Shown in pieces: positions 35,901 through 48,139 of a stretch of DNA of 64,000 nucleotides (its first letter is position 1; each line of letters begins with the position of its first letter). Source of the DNA: Medicago truncatula (Eukaryota; Streptophyta; Magnoliopsida; Fabales; Fabaceae); contig NC_053048.1 in assembly GCF_003473485.1 (NCBI RefSeq), positions 36,886,755-36,950,754 on the forward strand. Reading direction: 5' to 3'. Both the position numbers and the translations under genes were made by a program. The notes beneath the pieces were generated by a model. The model did no database searches and was not told where the DNA came from. It saw only the letters and a list, made by a program, of their open reading frames with translations.

Positions 35901-38900
35901 TAGAATTGATACTTATTTAACACACGCATCAAAGTCTGTATCATAAATTTCCTATGTTTTTGAAGAGCATACCGGAAAACTATTGCATGCAACATCAGAG
36001 AAATAATCTTTGTTGTGTAAAACTAGGTATATTGCAAGACCAAGATATTATATAAGAAGAATGCCCATGTTCTACTAGCCTAAGAAAGATTCAAAATATG
36101 TGCTTTAAAGATGAAGTTATAGTAGTTCCTCTAATCTTACTCATAAATGGAAGCAAGAATAACCATCAGATATCAAGTGCATCAATTTCCATGAAACGTT
36201 TTAGATGGAAAATACAAGACCTAGATGTAGTTAATCAATAGTGAATTGCACAACAGGATTAAACTATCTCACTATTCCACAAAATATCTGAAAAATTAAG
36301 CTAACAACATAGGTATCAAGTTACTGAATTAACTTGAACCTATTTTGAGAAGATAAGCTTGTCGCTTGTGTCACTGTAATGAGAAAATTACCTTGCATAT
36401 TGCTATGAGATTGTTAAGTGTATCATTGACAAGTTTGAGAGCTGCAGTAACCTTCCTTTGACGCGGGGATATGTCTTTCCATATTGGGAGATCCCAGACT
36501 GGAATTGGAGAAATGCTTCGATCTTCTGCTTCTCTCAGTACGGTATAAACAGCCTGACTAATTAGGTAATGTGCAACAATTAACTTCACTGAGAAAAAGC
36601 AAGATAAATTGTAAACAGTAACATAAAAAATGACAGAAGGGTAAAAAGTGGTGGATCCAGAAACTTTCATGAATGTTGGCAAGAAAATAGTCTATAATAC
36701 TTTTCCGGAAGAAAGATTTATGTTTTTACAAACTACATAATTTCCTGAAGAAAAAAAAAACTGGATAAATATATTGGGTTTTGGTCTTCATATATTTCAT
36801 ATTTTGAAAGTCAAAAGTGGACCGAGGAGACATGGGATGCTTAAGGGGACAACGTCTATTTCTCTACGGGGAGAAAAATGTATTATGTACTTTTCAGTTT
36901 TAAGTAAAAAATCAATTATCTTGTGGGGCAATTGCTTCCATCTCTATATACCTACATACACCTGAATAAAGGAATATTCCAAAAAAGTTACCTCAATTAT
37001 ACCAGTGTCGTTTGATAAACTATCAAAATCATAATTGAATACTGCTTTCCCAATGACGTCCAACGTCAATCGAGAGAAAAGTGACTCCATTTCAACATCT
37101 TCTCCGTCAGATGCAGCAGTATCTAGCTTCTGGCAGAGCCTGTCTGTAGCTTGTCCAAAAAGGCCGATCATAGCTGCTACAAACTATATAATCACATTCA
37201 AGAAATGAAATCAAGAGCAAAATAGATAAGCTGCGGTAGTGATTTAAGAAAAAAAAGTTTAGTTGCAAGCATCTCTCAACAGCATCAAATGGATAGATTC
37301 AAATGTCATAAATGACATTCTAATGGTGATCAATATTGTTTGGTGAATCTATGTACCTTCATTAAGTAACAATGCTACCTAGCTTCTTAAAGTTTCGAGT
37401 ATTCCTCAAATATCTCAATTATAACCTATAACCATTCTAACCTACATATCTTAGTAATAGTTTTTCCGGCCTAAGAAAGGAAGCCTTTGATTCACGACAT
37501 TAGCAGCTTAGAAATATCTATCTAAGATATGTTTCAAACATTGACTTTAAATAAATCAGTCCAAGAACACTAGAAAACCTTCAGATGCAATGCTGGGACA
37601 ATAGTACGCCGTCTAACTCGCCATATTTCCCCATCAGCTGGGATAAGCCCTTTCCCCATTACAAAATCCAGGATCTCAGCCAAGATACCCTGCACATGGA
37701 GATGTAGCAAACAATGTAAGGAAGAAGCGCCAGAGCAGAAAAACAATTGCACAATACCAATCATTGTTGACTATTGATTGATTACCTTAGAATAAGCCTT
37801 TGAATTGTCTTTCAATATGTGTTTGCAATAGCCGGATCCGATACTATCAGAAAGGACTGCAAGATAACCAATAAGGAAACTCAGTTATCCATATAAAGCG
37901 CCTTTTATTATTGATTGACATAGTAAAGTTCAAGGTGAGGATAGTCTCTCCCCATTCCATTGCCATGGCAAATAATCAGTGTGATTACAAATCACTTACC
38001 TAATGAGGGATCCCTTAATTAAAACCTAAATTATGCAATTGTCATGGACAGAATAAACTATCCCATATAAGACATTGGGCCTTCTTGGATTGACAAATTT
38101 CAGTCTATCAGTTGGCATAAACACTTGTGAGAGTGCATGAAAACAACTTATGATAGTTGCTTTCAGCTTGTTTTCATAGCTCTCCGTGATAGATTATGAA
38201 AACAGTTTGACTTTATTTTATCTTTTGCCATAGAAATAGCTTCCCTCAGAGATGGTTGCCAAATGATCATTAGTGCTTGTTATAGTAATAGCTTATTATA
38301 CATAAGTACTTATGTAACCAAAACTTCAAATTGAAAGTGTGTCTAGTGTCCACATTGACATCGACACATGTGATTACTTACATCTTCTCAAATTATTTAT
38401 TACTGCTATCAACCTATAGTGTCAGTGTCGTGTTTCATAGGTGATTAAAATCACCTACCCCATGAAGGATCCTTTGATTCAAACAAACATAAGTTATGCA
38501 ATTGTCATGGACAGAAGGTAGAGAAAATGAGTCAAACCTAGTCAACTATCCCATATAACTTATGAGAAATTGTTTTCAAAAAGAAATGAACTAAATTTCA
38601 GCTAGAAAAAAGACTTAACTAACCTTTGGTCCAAAATTCAGCCTGAAAATCCCACCATATGTGATGTAAAGTTCATACAATGGAATGAAAAAGGCCTCAC
38701 TTCGAATGGCGCTAATTGACCCTTTTGCCTCAGGAATTTAGGATACAAACCAAATAAAAATTCCAAAATCTCATTGGACACTCCCAAATTTGACAAGCTC
38801 TTCTTTAATATAGAAGGTAAACTGTATCAAACCCACCAAAAAAAACAAAAAAATTTAAAACTTGTGCCCAAATCAAATTATACACTATAGATAATGAGGA

Positions 38901-39318
38901 TATTATTCAGTACTAACCCATCACTGAATTAAGACAAAAAATCAAGAAAAGAATGAAAATTTGGAAACTTTAAGGTTGTTAATACATACCCAGATTCTTG
39001 TTTGACAGTGAATTCACCTGAGGCAATTTTAGCAGACAATTCAGCTCGTCTTTTCTCTTCAAGAAGCTGGTCAGCACTCTTAACAACACCATCATCCACT
39101 GAATCATTTGGACTTCTACCATTTGAAGAAGAACATGCAATGAATGAAGAACATGATCCTCTATGTGATGTTTTTAAGGAACATGGAAAGAGAGAACAAG
39201 ATGAAGAAAAAGTGGTGGTTGGTTTGAGTGGTTTTATGGTAATATATTTGGAATGAAAGGTTTTTGTTTGAAGTGAAAGAGGAGGAGGAGCATGAAGAAG
39301 AGTAAGATGAGAAGCCAT
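32991..39318 (-). CDS. CYP97B: CYP97B-type cytochrome P450, two apparent 1-bp deletions
   Basis: Fifteen exons: 39318-38990, 38821-38624, 37856-37786, 37689-37579, 37183-36992, 36553-36392, 35760-35665, 35580-35479, 35216-35184, 35091-35011, 34919-34837, 34465-34334, 34258-34198, 34013-33948 and 33182-32991. CYP97 enzymes are plastid P450s; CYP97A and C hydroxylate carotene rings, and CYP97B is thought to act on carotenoids less efficiently. Seen: a Ser/Thr-rich plastid transit peptide, I-helix AGHETS (exon 8), the K-helix E-S-L-R (exons 10-11), FEPERW and heme-binding [11 protein letters not shown] (exon 13). Exon 2 lacks one A after LYPK and exon 3 lacks one A at the AIAK/HILKD junction; each shifts frame, though every splice site is sound. 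About 636 residues without those losses. An in-frame upstream ATG lies at 39477. It is either a new pseudogene or carries assembly errors. Confidence 0.85.
33425..33871. mobile_element. MITE in CYP97B intron 14 with internal tandem duplication
   Basis: The ends mirror each other: TTAATATGTTCTTAGTCCCCC on the left against GTGGACTAAAAACATAATTA on the right. Within it, a unit of about 67 bp containing GACATTGGGGACCAATAATAT-type sequence is repeated twice in tandem at about 33712-33850. Non-coding. Confidence 0.6.
38120..38440. repeat. Two short MITE-like repeats in CYP97B intron 2
   Basis: Bases 38120-38320 belong to the ATAAGC-rich family also seen at 11165 and 57170 (shared TTTGACTTTATTTTATCTTTT). 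Bases 38336-38440 belong to the GTGTC family (GTGTCCACATTGACATCGACAC...GTGTCAGTGTCGTG). Both are non-coding. Confidence 0.5.
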
Positions 39319-39633
39319 AGAAGTTAGATAACACAAAATTGGTGTTACAAAAGTAACATCCAATTGTGGAAGAGATAAGTGTAAGTGTTTTAATACACAA
39401 CACTCATGTGTCAAAGGAGTTTTGTGTTTTTGTGTCAGGTTCTGAGTTGGAATCTTTTGGATAGATACTATTTTCATGTTTTGTTTTTATGAGAATCAGC
39501 CACGTTTGATTGAACCACCACGTTCGATTGAACCAATAAGTACGACATCGAAGCATTGTAAAAAAATTAATATTTAAGGATATTTATATGGGAATTGGAA
39601 TGGAAAGTGTTGTTTGGTAGTGAGTTATTTGTA

Positions 39634-40832
39634 GAGTAAATAACCAATTAAAGATTTGAAATTGTAAGTTTCGTCAATTACTCATTCCACTGAAATTAAT
39701 AAAATTTTAATTGCTCCATGAAATTTTACAATGTTAATCAATTTATCCTAACTATCAAATTCTTCTGTTAGTCAACATGACGTTTTGCAAACATCCTCCC
39801 TGAAGTTTTTCACTTATGTGCAAAATGCCCCCCAAACTTAAAAATTTATAAAAAAATAAAAAACTTATCCTTGACTCAAAAGAAGATATTAAAGGCAAAA
39901 AAATTATCCAAGGAACAAGTTAAGAAAAGTCTCAAACGAGGATATTTGAAATTCATTACACTTAAAATCATTATCCAAATTCATTACACCTAAAAACATT
40001 GTCTTTAGGATGAGAGAAATTTTGGTACTTGTAGTTTAATGTATTGAGAGCATCAATTTCTTTCTGAACTCTATGTTGAGATTCTTCCTTTGACAATGAA
40101 TTTGTTCTCATACAGTTCTCAATTACCTTATCCTTCCTTGAATATTTCTTCTAACTTTACTAGATATTGACTGTTAATAATGTTTTATGTCTTGCCTTGA
40201 AACGTTAGAACTGCTACTGCTAGGGCCTGGGGACAATGTTGGATTTATATGGGACTCTGTTGCACTCTATGTATAAGCTCTTTTACTCTGAAAGTTAAAT
40301 GCTTTTCGTTTTAAAGCATCAAACAAAAAGTATATGCCTCAAGAAAAATTGGAGAGTTTACTTGTGGTTTAATGCTATTGAAGAAAATATTTCTTCCATC
40401 TTTATTTTGATAACCCTGAGTTTATGCTCCAACTACATGCGCTAAACTTTGGGCTGATCAAAGTTTTGTTAACATTTAAAAATAAAAAAAAACAAAAAAA
40501 GTTTTGTAACACATACTTTGATAAATATGTAAAAGAAAAAGCACATAAGTTAACTGTTAAATATTAAAGTTAAATGTTTATTTTTAATATCTTTTGAGTC
40601 AAAGATAAGAAGAAAAAATATATAAATTTTTAAGTTTAGGGGGTATTTTGCACATAAGTGCAAAATTTCGGGGAATATTTACAAAATTTCATGTTGACTA
40701 ACAGAAGAATTTGATAGAAGGGGTAAATTGATAAACGTTGTACAATTTCATGGGATAATTGAAGTTTTGTTAATGTCAGAGGGGCAGTTGACGAAACTTA
40801 CAATTTCAAGAGGAATAATTGCTTATTTACTC
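39634..40832. mobile_element. 1.2-kb TIR element with 10-bp target duplication upstream of CYP97B
   Basis: The element begins GAGTAAATAA and ends TTATTTACTC. The inverted arms remain similar for about 270 bp, pairing for example GAAATTGTAAGTTTCGTCAA with TTGACGAAACTTACAATTTC. GTTATTTGTA lies on both sides (39624-39633 and 40833-40842). No transposase frame is present. The long arms and 9-11-bp-class duplication fit a non-autonomous MULE. It lies about 320 bp upstream of the P450 start codon, so it may lie in or next to the promoter. Confidence 0.85.
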
Positions 40833-40995
40833 GTTATTTGTATCTATTTTGTTGTTGGTGGTATTGTTTTATTATGAAAAAATAAAATAAAAAATTGGTC
40901 TGAAGTTGTGAATAAGGTATATGCTGTCTACAACTATATAAACTACTTTATAGAATTAGGTAAAGACAGTAATGAATCCTCGTTTAAAAGATTTA

Positions 40996-41334
40996 AGATT
41001 AAATATGATTTTGATTTTTATAAATATATCAACTTTTTCTTTTAATTTCTTTAAAATTTTCCTTCAACTTTTAGTCATTATAAAATTTTGAATTACTACT
41101 TTTTGTCATTATTTTTAAGTTAATTTTTTATTTTTATTAATGAAATTGTGCAAAAATGTGTAGATTATTGTAAAAATATTTTCCAAAAAATTAGAAATTG
41201 TGCAGTTTACTTTAAAAGAGGGACCAAAAGTGAAGATGGAAATTTTTTTGTGGGACTAAAAGTTGAAGGAAAATTTTAGAGGGACTAAGACGAAAAATCG
41301 ATATATTTATAGGGACCAAAAATATATTTAACCC
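40996..41334. mobile_element. 339-bp foldback MITE with 9-bp target duplication
   Basis: The ends AGATTAAATATG... and ...ATATTTAACCC are inverted repeats. Inner arms continue with TTTTCCTTCAACTTTTAGTC against GACTAAAAGTTGAAGGAAAA. AAAGATTTA flanks it (40987-40995 and 41335-41343). Non-coding and MULE-like by duplication length. Confidence 0.8.
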
Positions 41335-41343
41335 AAAGATTTA

Positions 41344-42705
41344 ATATTGTTATATAGATTCGTCAAAAAATACATTAATAATTCAAGAAACAAATTCGAC
41401 GAGTGATTGTAAAAGCTCTTCGGATTTTCCATATTTCAGTATTGTTGTTTGACGAGGCAATGAAGGAATGGTGGATTTTTCATATTTCGGTGGTACATCC
41501 AAGATCACGAGTCATGAGTGTGAAATTTGTTTTTCTTTACGCGTTGTTTTATACAAATTACATACTCCTTGTGTTTGTGCTTACTCTTAAAAATAATTTT
41601 CTTGTTAGCCAACATCAAAAATAGGCGATCAAAATTTAGGTGAAAAAAACCCCTAGTCGAGAGAAAGTTAGGTAAAGGTCATGATATTTAGGCAAGGAAG
41701 AGCAGTTTCTATTAGAGAAATAGTATTAGAAGTTGATGAATGTGTACATCCGCTGTCAAATTATTCTTTTATGTTAAATTTTTTTGTTGACGATAAGATG
41801 ACAATTGATTTGGGCTGTCAAGATGAATGATGTGGCATAGGGACAAAATTGAAAGTAATAAAATAGGAAAACAAACATTTTGGTTGGATGTGTAGCTTGA
41901 TATGTATTGGTCCCTGATTAAAGATGGTGTGACTCATATTGGTCCTTCAACATCTACATCTTCTTCACCATCTTCATCATCTTTAACAATTTGACCTTCA
42001 TGAACCTTTAGAAAAAACCTAAAAATTCATTAACAACAACCGTTATTTTCTTCATCATCTTAATAAACTCCATCATTTTCTTCAAACAGACCCAAAAAAA
42101 ACTTTGAAAAAATGGAAGATTGATTTCACTTAAAGTCAATTTTTTTCGAGATTTTTTAGAATAAGAAAATTCATATAACAATAACAACATACATCGAAAG
42201 TTGTTTTCTTCCTTTTCTATTTCACTCATGGTTGTGCCATGGTTTTTGTTGTTGAACATTTCGTAAAAAAAGATTTCTGAATTTTCCAAAAATAAATTCA
42301 ATCCACAAAACCATATGGATTTGAAGCTTGAAAATCCATGGATCAAAAGGACAAAAGTGAAATAAAAAAAAGAAGATAATAGTATAATTTTACGAGTAAA
42401 CCACTAAATTGATCACTGTCTTTGTAAGCGATTCTTAAATTCAAATTAGTATTTGACTTTATTAATATTTGAAAATAGTTTATATCTTTGTCAAAAGTTG
42501 CTCAATTATGTCTCTCGTCATCATGTAAAAAAATAAAAAAATAGAAACATATGTAACATTATGACATTGTGATTGACCAATGTCACCCAACTCTATATCA
42601 CACAAGTCCTATCCGACTAGATGCATGGTTCTATATTTTTCATAATGACGATAGACTTAGTTGAAAAACTTTTAATAAAAAAACTAAACTATTTTAAAGT
42701 AGGGT
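41344..42705. other. Intergenic spacer
   Basis: No gene is supported. A region of GAA/TTC-rich, ATC-rich sequence (about 41960-42130) gives spurious open frames. Possible degraded inverted repeats were not resolved. Confidence 0.35.
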
Positions 42706-42822
42706 TAATAGTGTTTTTCACCCCTGTAATATATGTCATTTCCGGTTTTCGTCCCTATAAAATTTTCGGTTTGATTTACACCCTCGTCAAATTTTATTTC
42801 CGAAAAACACCTTTAATACGCC
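42706..42822 (+). mobile_element. Terminal fragment of TIR element 2 family
   Basis: TTAATAGTGTTTTTCACC, TTTCCGGTTTTCGTCCCTATA and a TTTCCGAAAAACACC stretch match the end of the element at 6011-7085 in the inward direction. The fragment stops abruptly at the F-box remnant that follows, so it is one end only. Confidence 0.7.
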
Positions 42823-42823
42823 A

Positions 42824-43360
42824 TTCAAATTAGTATTTGATTCTCATTTGCCTTATAGGAACCCTGCATGCTCTGAAGGTGGTCCCAGAGTTGGGTCGTT
42901 CTTCAATGGTTCTATTCATTGGCTGGTTTATAATTATCAGACTGAAATGGATGTTATTATTGCCTTTGATTTAAAGGAAGCGACAATGGCAGAGATAGCT
43001 CTTCCAAATGATTGTTCTCGTGGAATTTATGATTTGTTGGTATTTCATGGACTTATCAGTGTATGGAATGTGGAGAGGTCTACAGTTAAGATATGGGTGA
43101 TGCAAGAATACGCAGTGCATTCATCTTGGACTACGACTCTTGATTTTTCTTTTCATCCTCCTCTGGATTTTTCTCCAATATGCTTTACAAATTGCGGTGA
43201 TATAGTTGGACCAATTGCTGGTGGTGGATTAGCAAAGCTTAATGACAAAGGACAACTGCAAGAGTATCATTCCTATGGTGACCGTTACTTTATGAGATCC
43301 CAAATGGCGGTGTATATAGAGTCTCTGCTTTCACTCCCCGATGGCACTGAGCAAGCTTAA
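42824..43360 (+). pseudogene. F-box-associated gene fragment, inverted relative to the array (copy D)
   Basis: The frame starts inside the conserved DSHLPYRN segment with no ATG and continues with VGSFFNGSIHWLVYNYQTEM, FDLKEATMAEIALPND, ISVWNVERSTVKIWVM and the usual C-terminus to a TAA. It is therefore the last two thirds of an FBA domain. It joins the TIR fragment directly. About 100 bp of 3' flank (GAACTCTTGGTATCATGAAG) is also shared with copies B and C, so DNA from the array was copied here, about 34 kb away and in reverse orientation. No F-box; treated as a dead fragment. Confidence 0.75.
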
Positions 43361-44980
43361 GATAACTAGTGATACCAAACAATAAGAATTTGATTTGATT
43401 GTGAAATATTTGTATTTCATACTGTATTATGAACTCTTGGTATCATGAAGCATGGGAAGTGATAGGCAGAATACTGAAACTGGGAAAAGACATAACATAA
43501 TCGAGAGTAGAGGTGATCTTTATCAGCAGCTCAAATGCCAGTTCACAAATCACATAGCTCTGCTGTTTCCTCCTTGCAGCTCCTTAGTGAAGATGAAATT
43601 TGTCTAGTCATTGCCAGTAGGTTGTTTAGTCTCTTTGACTCTATGCTTTGTTGTTTTATGTTGCTTCAACGGTTGATTTTGATTTGTTTTGAATGTTGTT
43701 TGATTTTGGTTGAATGGATGGTGCTTTCTTTATGTCTGCATTATTGAAATTGTGCAAGGTGTTTGTGTGCTTGTTGTGTTCTTTTAGGGCTTTGTTATGT
43801 AACTTATATTGCTACACAACGAGTATCCTTAAAGGATTGGGACCCTGAGATGAAGTGTGAGGTATATATAGGACCTTTTCCATTTTTTCTTTACTCCTCA
43901 CTTTTAGGATCATTCTAAGGATTCTTCTTCATAGTTTCTTGAGCAAAAGTTGGTGCTTCCTCCATCTGTTTAGTTACTAATACATCAGCTTCATTTAGAC
44001 TCATCAAATATTGTGCATTTTTGTGTTGAGTTCTCTAATTTTTTGTGCTATGATTTCTGATTGTGAACTTTATTTTTTGGGGTTAGTAAGAGAGGATTAG
44101 TTGGTTACATGGATTCACGAATATTAGACTGAAGGTAAGGGCGGTGTGGTGGACTGGTGGTGGTTTTAAGGAAAGTGGTGTTTATGGGTTGGGGTGATTT
44201 TGTTGGAACTTTTAAGTGGAAGAAGATGTGAGGGAGCATCGTTGGTGCTGTGAGATTTAGTGAAGTTTTGGAATCTAGGTTGATGATTCCTTTTGATATG
44301 AAGGCTATTTTTAGATTAGCAAAAGTTACTTCAGCTTGTGTTGGTAATTCAAGGACTAGTTCAATAAATTGCTCTCGTATAACTAAAAATTTCTTGAACT
44401 AGTGAACATTGGATAGTGATGCAGGTTTGGTCAATTTACTACTATCGAAACTTCTAATGAAGAGAAACAAAATCAATCTGTTTTAATTTCGTCGCATACA
44501 TGAAAATCTTGCGAAATCTGTTTCAACTACATTGTATATGAGATCGTCTAAAGTTAAGTGATGGTGTATTCTTTGCTATAATGCAAGAGGTGCATTATTG
44601 CAAAAGATTGTTTCAATAATAATTATAGATATAAATTACAATTTAATATATTGCATAAGAACCAACATTGTAAACCAATATACATAACCACCACTACAAA
44701 CCATAGCAAAACACGTACATGAGTTTGCTCATACTCAAACCCAAGATTAGAAAACAAAAGGACTCTGATGGCGAAACTTGTATCTTTCTGTAGAGATGCT
44801 ATGCTACTAACTATCCACCAAAATGAAGATACCGAAAAGTGCACTGTTAGATGAAGAAGTAAGAACCCTAAAACAAGGAGACAAACAAGTTGTAGTTGCA
44901 AATAAATCACGAGAAAAAGAAACTGAAAAGAATGTGAAGAATGAAGTTGGGCCACTATAAGAGAAACAATACATTTATAA
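43361..44980. other. Intergenic spacer
   Basis: After the F-box 3' flank (to about 43470) nothing is recognised. A 110-codon hydrophobic minus-strand frame (44955-44623) has no family resemblance and overlaps the approach to a LINE fragment, so it is not called. Confidence 0.35.
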
Positions 44981-44982
44981 CT

Positions 44983-45593
44983 TAGAATTGGATATGCCGC
45001 TGTTGGGATATCAATTCACTTGGTTCAAAAGTATCGGTACTGAAGCATCCAAGGAAGCCCGTCTAGACAGAGCTCTTGTTTCAAACTCGTGGCAAAGCAT
45101 GTTTCCTAATGCTGCCTTTCAGACTCTCGTTGCTCCAATTTCCGATCATACTCCTCTCCTTCTGCAGCTCGACCCCATCCCATGGAGACAACCTCACCGC
45201 AGTTTTAAATTTAATAATGCTTGGCTTCTTGAGCCGAAACTTATCGATCTTGTGAAGAACAATTGGGAGCACTATCCTTCCACTAACATTCTCGCCAAGC
45301 TGAACTATTGTGTGGAGGATATAACATCTTGGAGCCGTTCTGCTATTCCCAACTTCAAACATCTCATCAACAAGCAGCGATTTAAAATTGAAGAATTCCG
45401 CAATGATGCAAGCGATGCTACTGACCCTCAGCTGCAGGTAATGCAACAGAATCTCACAACTTTAATTCTTCAAGAGGATAGCTACTGGAAGCAGCGTTCA
45501 AAAATATTTTGGCTATCTGAGGGTGACATAAACAGCAAGTTCTTTCACGCTTCCGCTTCAGCATTCATAGCATCTAGCATGGAAGTACATTAT
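44983..45593 (+). pseudogene. LINE fragment: end of endonuclease and start of reverse transcriptase linker
   Basis: The open frame shows FTWFKSIG, EARLDRALVSNSWQ, APISDHTPLLLQL (the catalytic SDH of the AP-endonuclease domain) and, later, SYWKQRSKIFWLSEGDINSK then FFHASAS, the linker before the reverse transcriptase. Both ends are cut: no gag or N-terminal endonuclease, no polymerase. It ends in unrelated AT-rich sequence. The uninterrupted 200 codons suggest a fairly recent insertion. Confidence 0.85.
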
Positions 45594-46408
45594 TAATAAC
45601 ACCAAAAGTACATTATTGATACCCAATTTTGGAAGTCCTACGTGTCTTTTTCTTCTCTCTTTTTCCGAAACTAATGGAAGAATGGAGAAACAGCATTCAT
45701 AGCATCATAAACCCTTGATCAATCCAATTATTTATTTATTTTTTGTGAAAAAAGATCTCACTCTCCCTTATTGTTTTATTTTACACCTATTTTTTATATT
45801 TTTTCAAAAATAATTTGAAATAAGAAGCAATTGGGGGAAGGGATGCACCTAGCATAACCATTTCCCTCAATCACTCCTGCTGCAGAGGATTTGATCCTTG
45901 CTAACCTATAGCGGAATGACCACCGTGAATGAATCAAAGTTCGACTTGTAAATACAAAGGAAGTTTTGGTTGTGTTTTTCTTTTATCTGATGCCATCCAA
46001 ATGTTGAACTCTTTCTCCTTGTTTTGTTGATGAAATTGCATATCAGATGTTTATTGTATAACACCCACAACATAACATGTCGTCCAGTTTGAGAGATGAG
46101 TTGCAGAGGTTACGGTTGGTACAAAGGTAGTTGTGGCAGCAACAATTTTCTAATACTATGGAAATTCTAGTTTAGGTGGTGGACTGTATAGTATGTGTTC
46201 CCAGCGTATGTTCTTGCATGATTCCTTCGTAAAGAATAGCAGTGCTGTTGAAAAATAAAATATGAATTATGAGTCTGACTATATTACAATTCTTCTTGAA
46301 GACGACTTAACAAAAGCTGGAATCAAGTACAAGGAAATTGAAGAATGTAAAGTATGTAACACAGATAATAATAGATAAAGGAAGATGCATCAAGAAAATA
46401 TGAAGAGA
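45594..46408. other. Intergenic spacer
   Basis: No gene seen; the sequence is AT-rich. Confidence 0.35.
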
Positions 46409-47124
46409 AATTAGTACCATGAGGGGTGAAATCACCGCAGGTCACACTACCACCATCTCTCGGATTCCATCTGAAAGTGAAAGATTTCATGGGAAAGTTA
46501 AGAATCTCATTTTACCTCAATGCCACCATTAGGACCATTAAGCACACTACTCAAATTTCCATATACATCCCAAACTTGAACAATTCCATCCATGCTTCCA
46601 GATGCAAGAAACTTCCCATCATAGCTAAAAGCTAAACTAGATACAGAATCAGAATGACCTGCACAGAAGTAGATAAATAACATCAATTATCCAAGATCGA
46701 TAAATAAATATCCAATCAATTAATTAGTAGCTTATGTATCATGAAAATACCTTGAAGCTCAGAAGCCCTATTTCCTTGGCCAATCTTCCATAAAATTCCT
46801 CTGGCATCACCACCCCCTGTAGCCACCAAAGTTGCATCTATTGGGCTGCATGCATGAGTATACTTGATCTACACAAGAAGCAACAGGAATTTCAAAAAAC
46901 ACCTTGAACACATATGATACATGACTTCACAATGTGAAAGAAAAGTGAACAGAAAAATAGAAGCATTCAATTGAAAAGGCAACGAAAGTATATACAAATT
47001 TTACACTGAATAAGAATAAGAACAGCATAAAGAGAAACATAAATAACAATTTACAAAGCAGAAACCTGACCAGTATGACGAGTGAGCGTGTAGATAGGTT
47101 TCCTATTTGGGTCAGGAAAATCAA
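46409..47124 (-). pseudogene. Partial WD40-repeat gene, AAMP-like, still with introns
   Basis: Three exons with good splice sites read in frame: 47124-47066 (PDPNRKPIYTLTRHTGQ), 46868-46751 (ACSPIDATLVATGGGDARG, LWKIGQG) and 46658-46516 (GHSDSVSSLAFSYDGKFLAS, DGIVQVWDV). A fourth piece, about 46478-46420 (WNPRDGG, VTCGDFTPHG), is out of phase with them. The exons match the first WD40 blades of plant angio-associated migratory cell protein homologues, a WD40 scaffold linked to ribosome function. The acidic N-terminus and the remaining blades are absent. A genomic, intron-containing fragment, so not a retrocopy. Confidence 0.7.
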
Positions 47125-48139
47125 CTGCTTCGACAAAAGCAACGAAATGTATTAGTTAATACAGTGAAAAGCAATGCATGTGAACTGTAACATAAATGAA
47201 AGTGTAACACAATAAGAGTTAGTTGAGAGATAGAAACAAAGTAGATTTAGTAAGATTAACGGGTCGGAAAGAGGCTATCCCAAAAACAATATAGGGTTAA
47301 CCTATCAAAGATTAATATCAAAATCAAAATATAGTTTTCTTGCTTTCATCCACCAAAATGACAGAACCTTCATTCTATCAAGCAACTTAACCAATATTTC
47401 CTCCTTTTGCCGAAAACAGCGGGAATTTCTCTCTCCAAATAGCCGAAACAGTAGCTAACCAAACAGTATGAGTAGAAGCCCTTACCTTTTCTCAAAAAAC
47501 CACAGGTATGGTCAGACAAATAAAGAGGATTCACCGACGATAAACTCATTCATTGCATAACTAGATCCCAAATGCTTCAAAAATGATTACAACCCAAAAA
47601 TAGATATAGGTTTATTTATATCAATTCCCATTGAATGCAAATATTTTTAGTCTTCTTTCGTATGTTTTGTGATTTCGTCACATTAATTAGCACGAGACTT
47701 TGTTTGTTTTGATTATCCGTCTTTGTACTTTTTGTGTTATTTCTCGTCTTATTGTGGTGCTTATTTGATTCACCTCGTCTTATTGTAGTCTGTATATCAA
47801 ACCAACGTTGTTTGGACTTTAGAGCACCTCATACACAGACTGCTTAAAATATTAATATGTAAAAATGATGAAAAATCTCGTAAGTGCAAATGGTGTCAAT
47901 TACTCAAATATTCAAATAATCGATATGGAACAAGAAATGCTTAAATATTTATTGACCGATGAAACATATGACATCGCTTCACATCTATGGCACTGGGAAG
48001 AAACATGCATCTTCTCCATATACATTTTGTGCCTTATCAATTACAAAATGAAATACAAAAAACCAAAAACAAAAACATAATTAATGGCTAAAATGGCAAG
48101 TATGAAATTAGCATATACAATAAAATGTTGTGTTTTGAA
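47125..48139. other. Intergenic spacer
   Basis: No gene. The part from about 47860 to 48139 is likely 3' UTR and downstream flank of the minus-strand LEA gene. Confidence 0.35.

Noticed and set aside
44623..44955. 110-codon hydrophobic minus-strand frame
   Set aside because: No family match, no visible promoter or splice partner, and composition typical of reverse-read AT-rich DNA.
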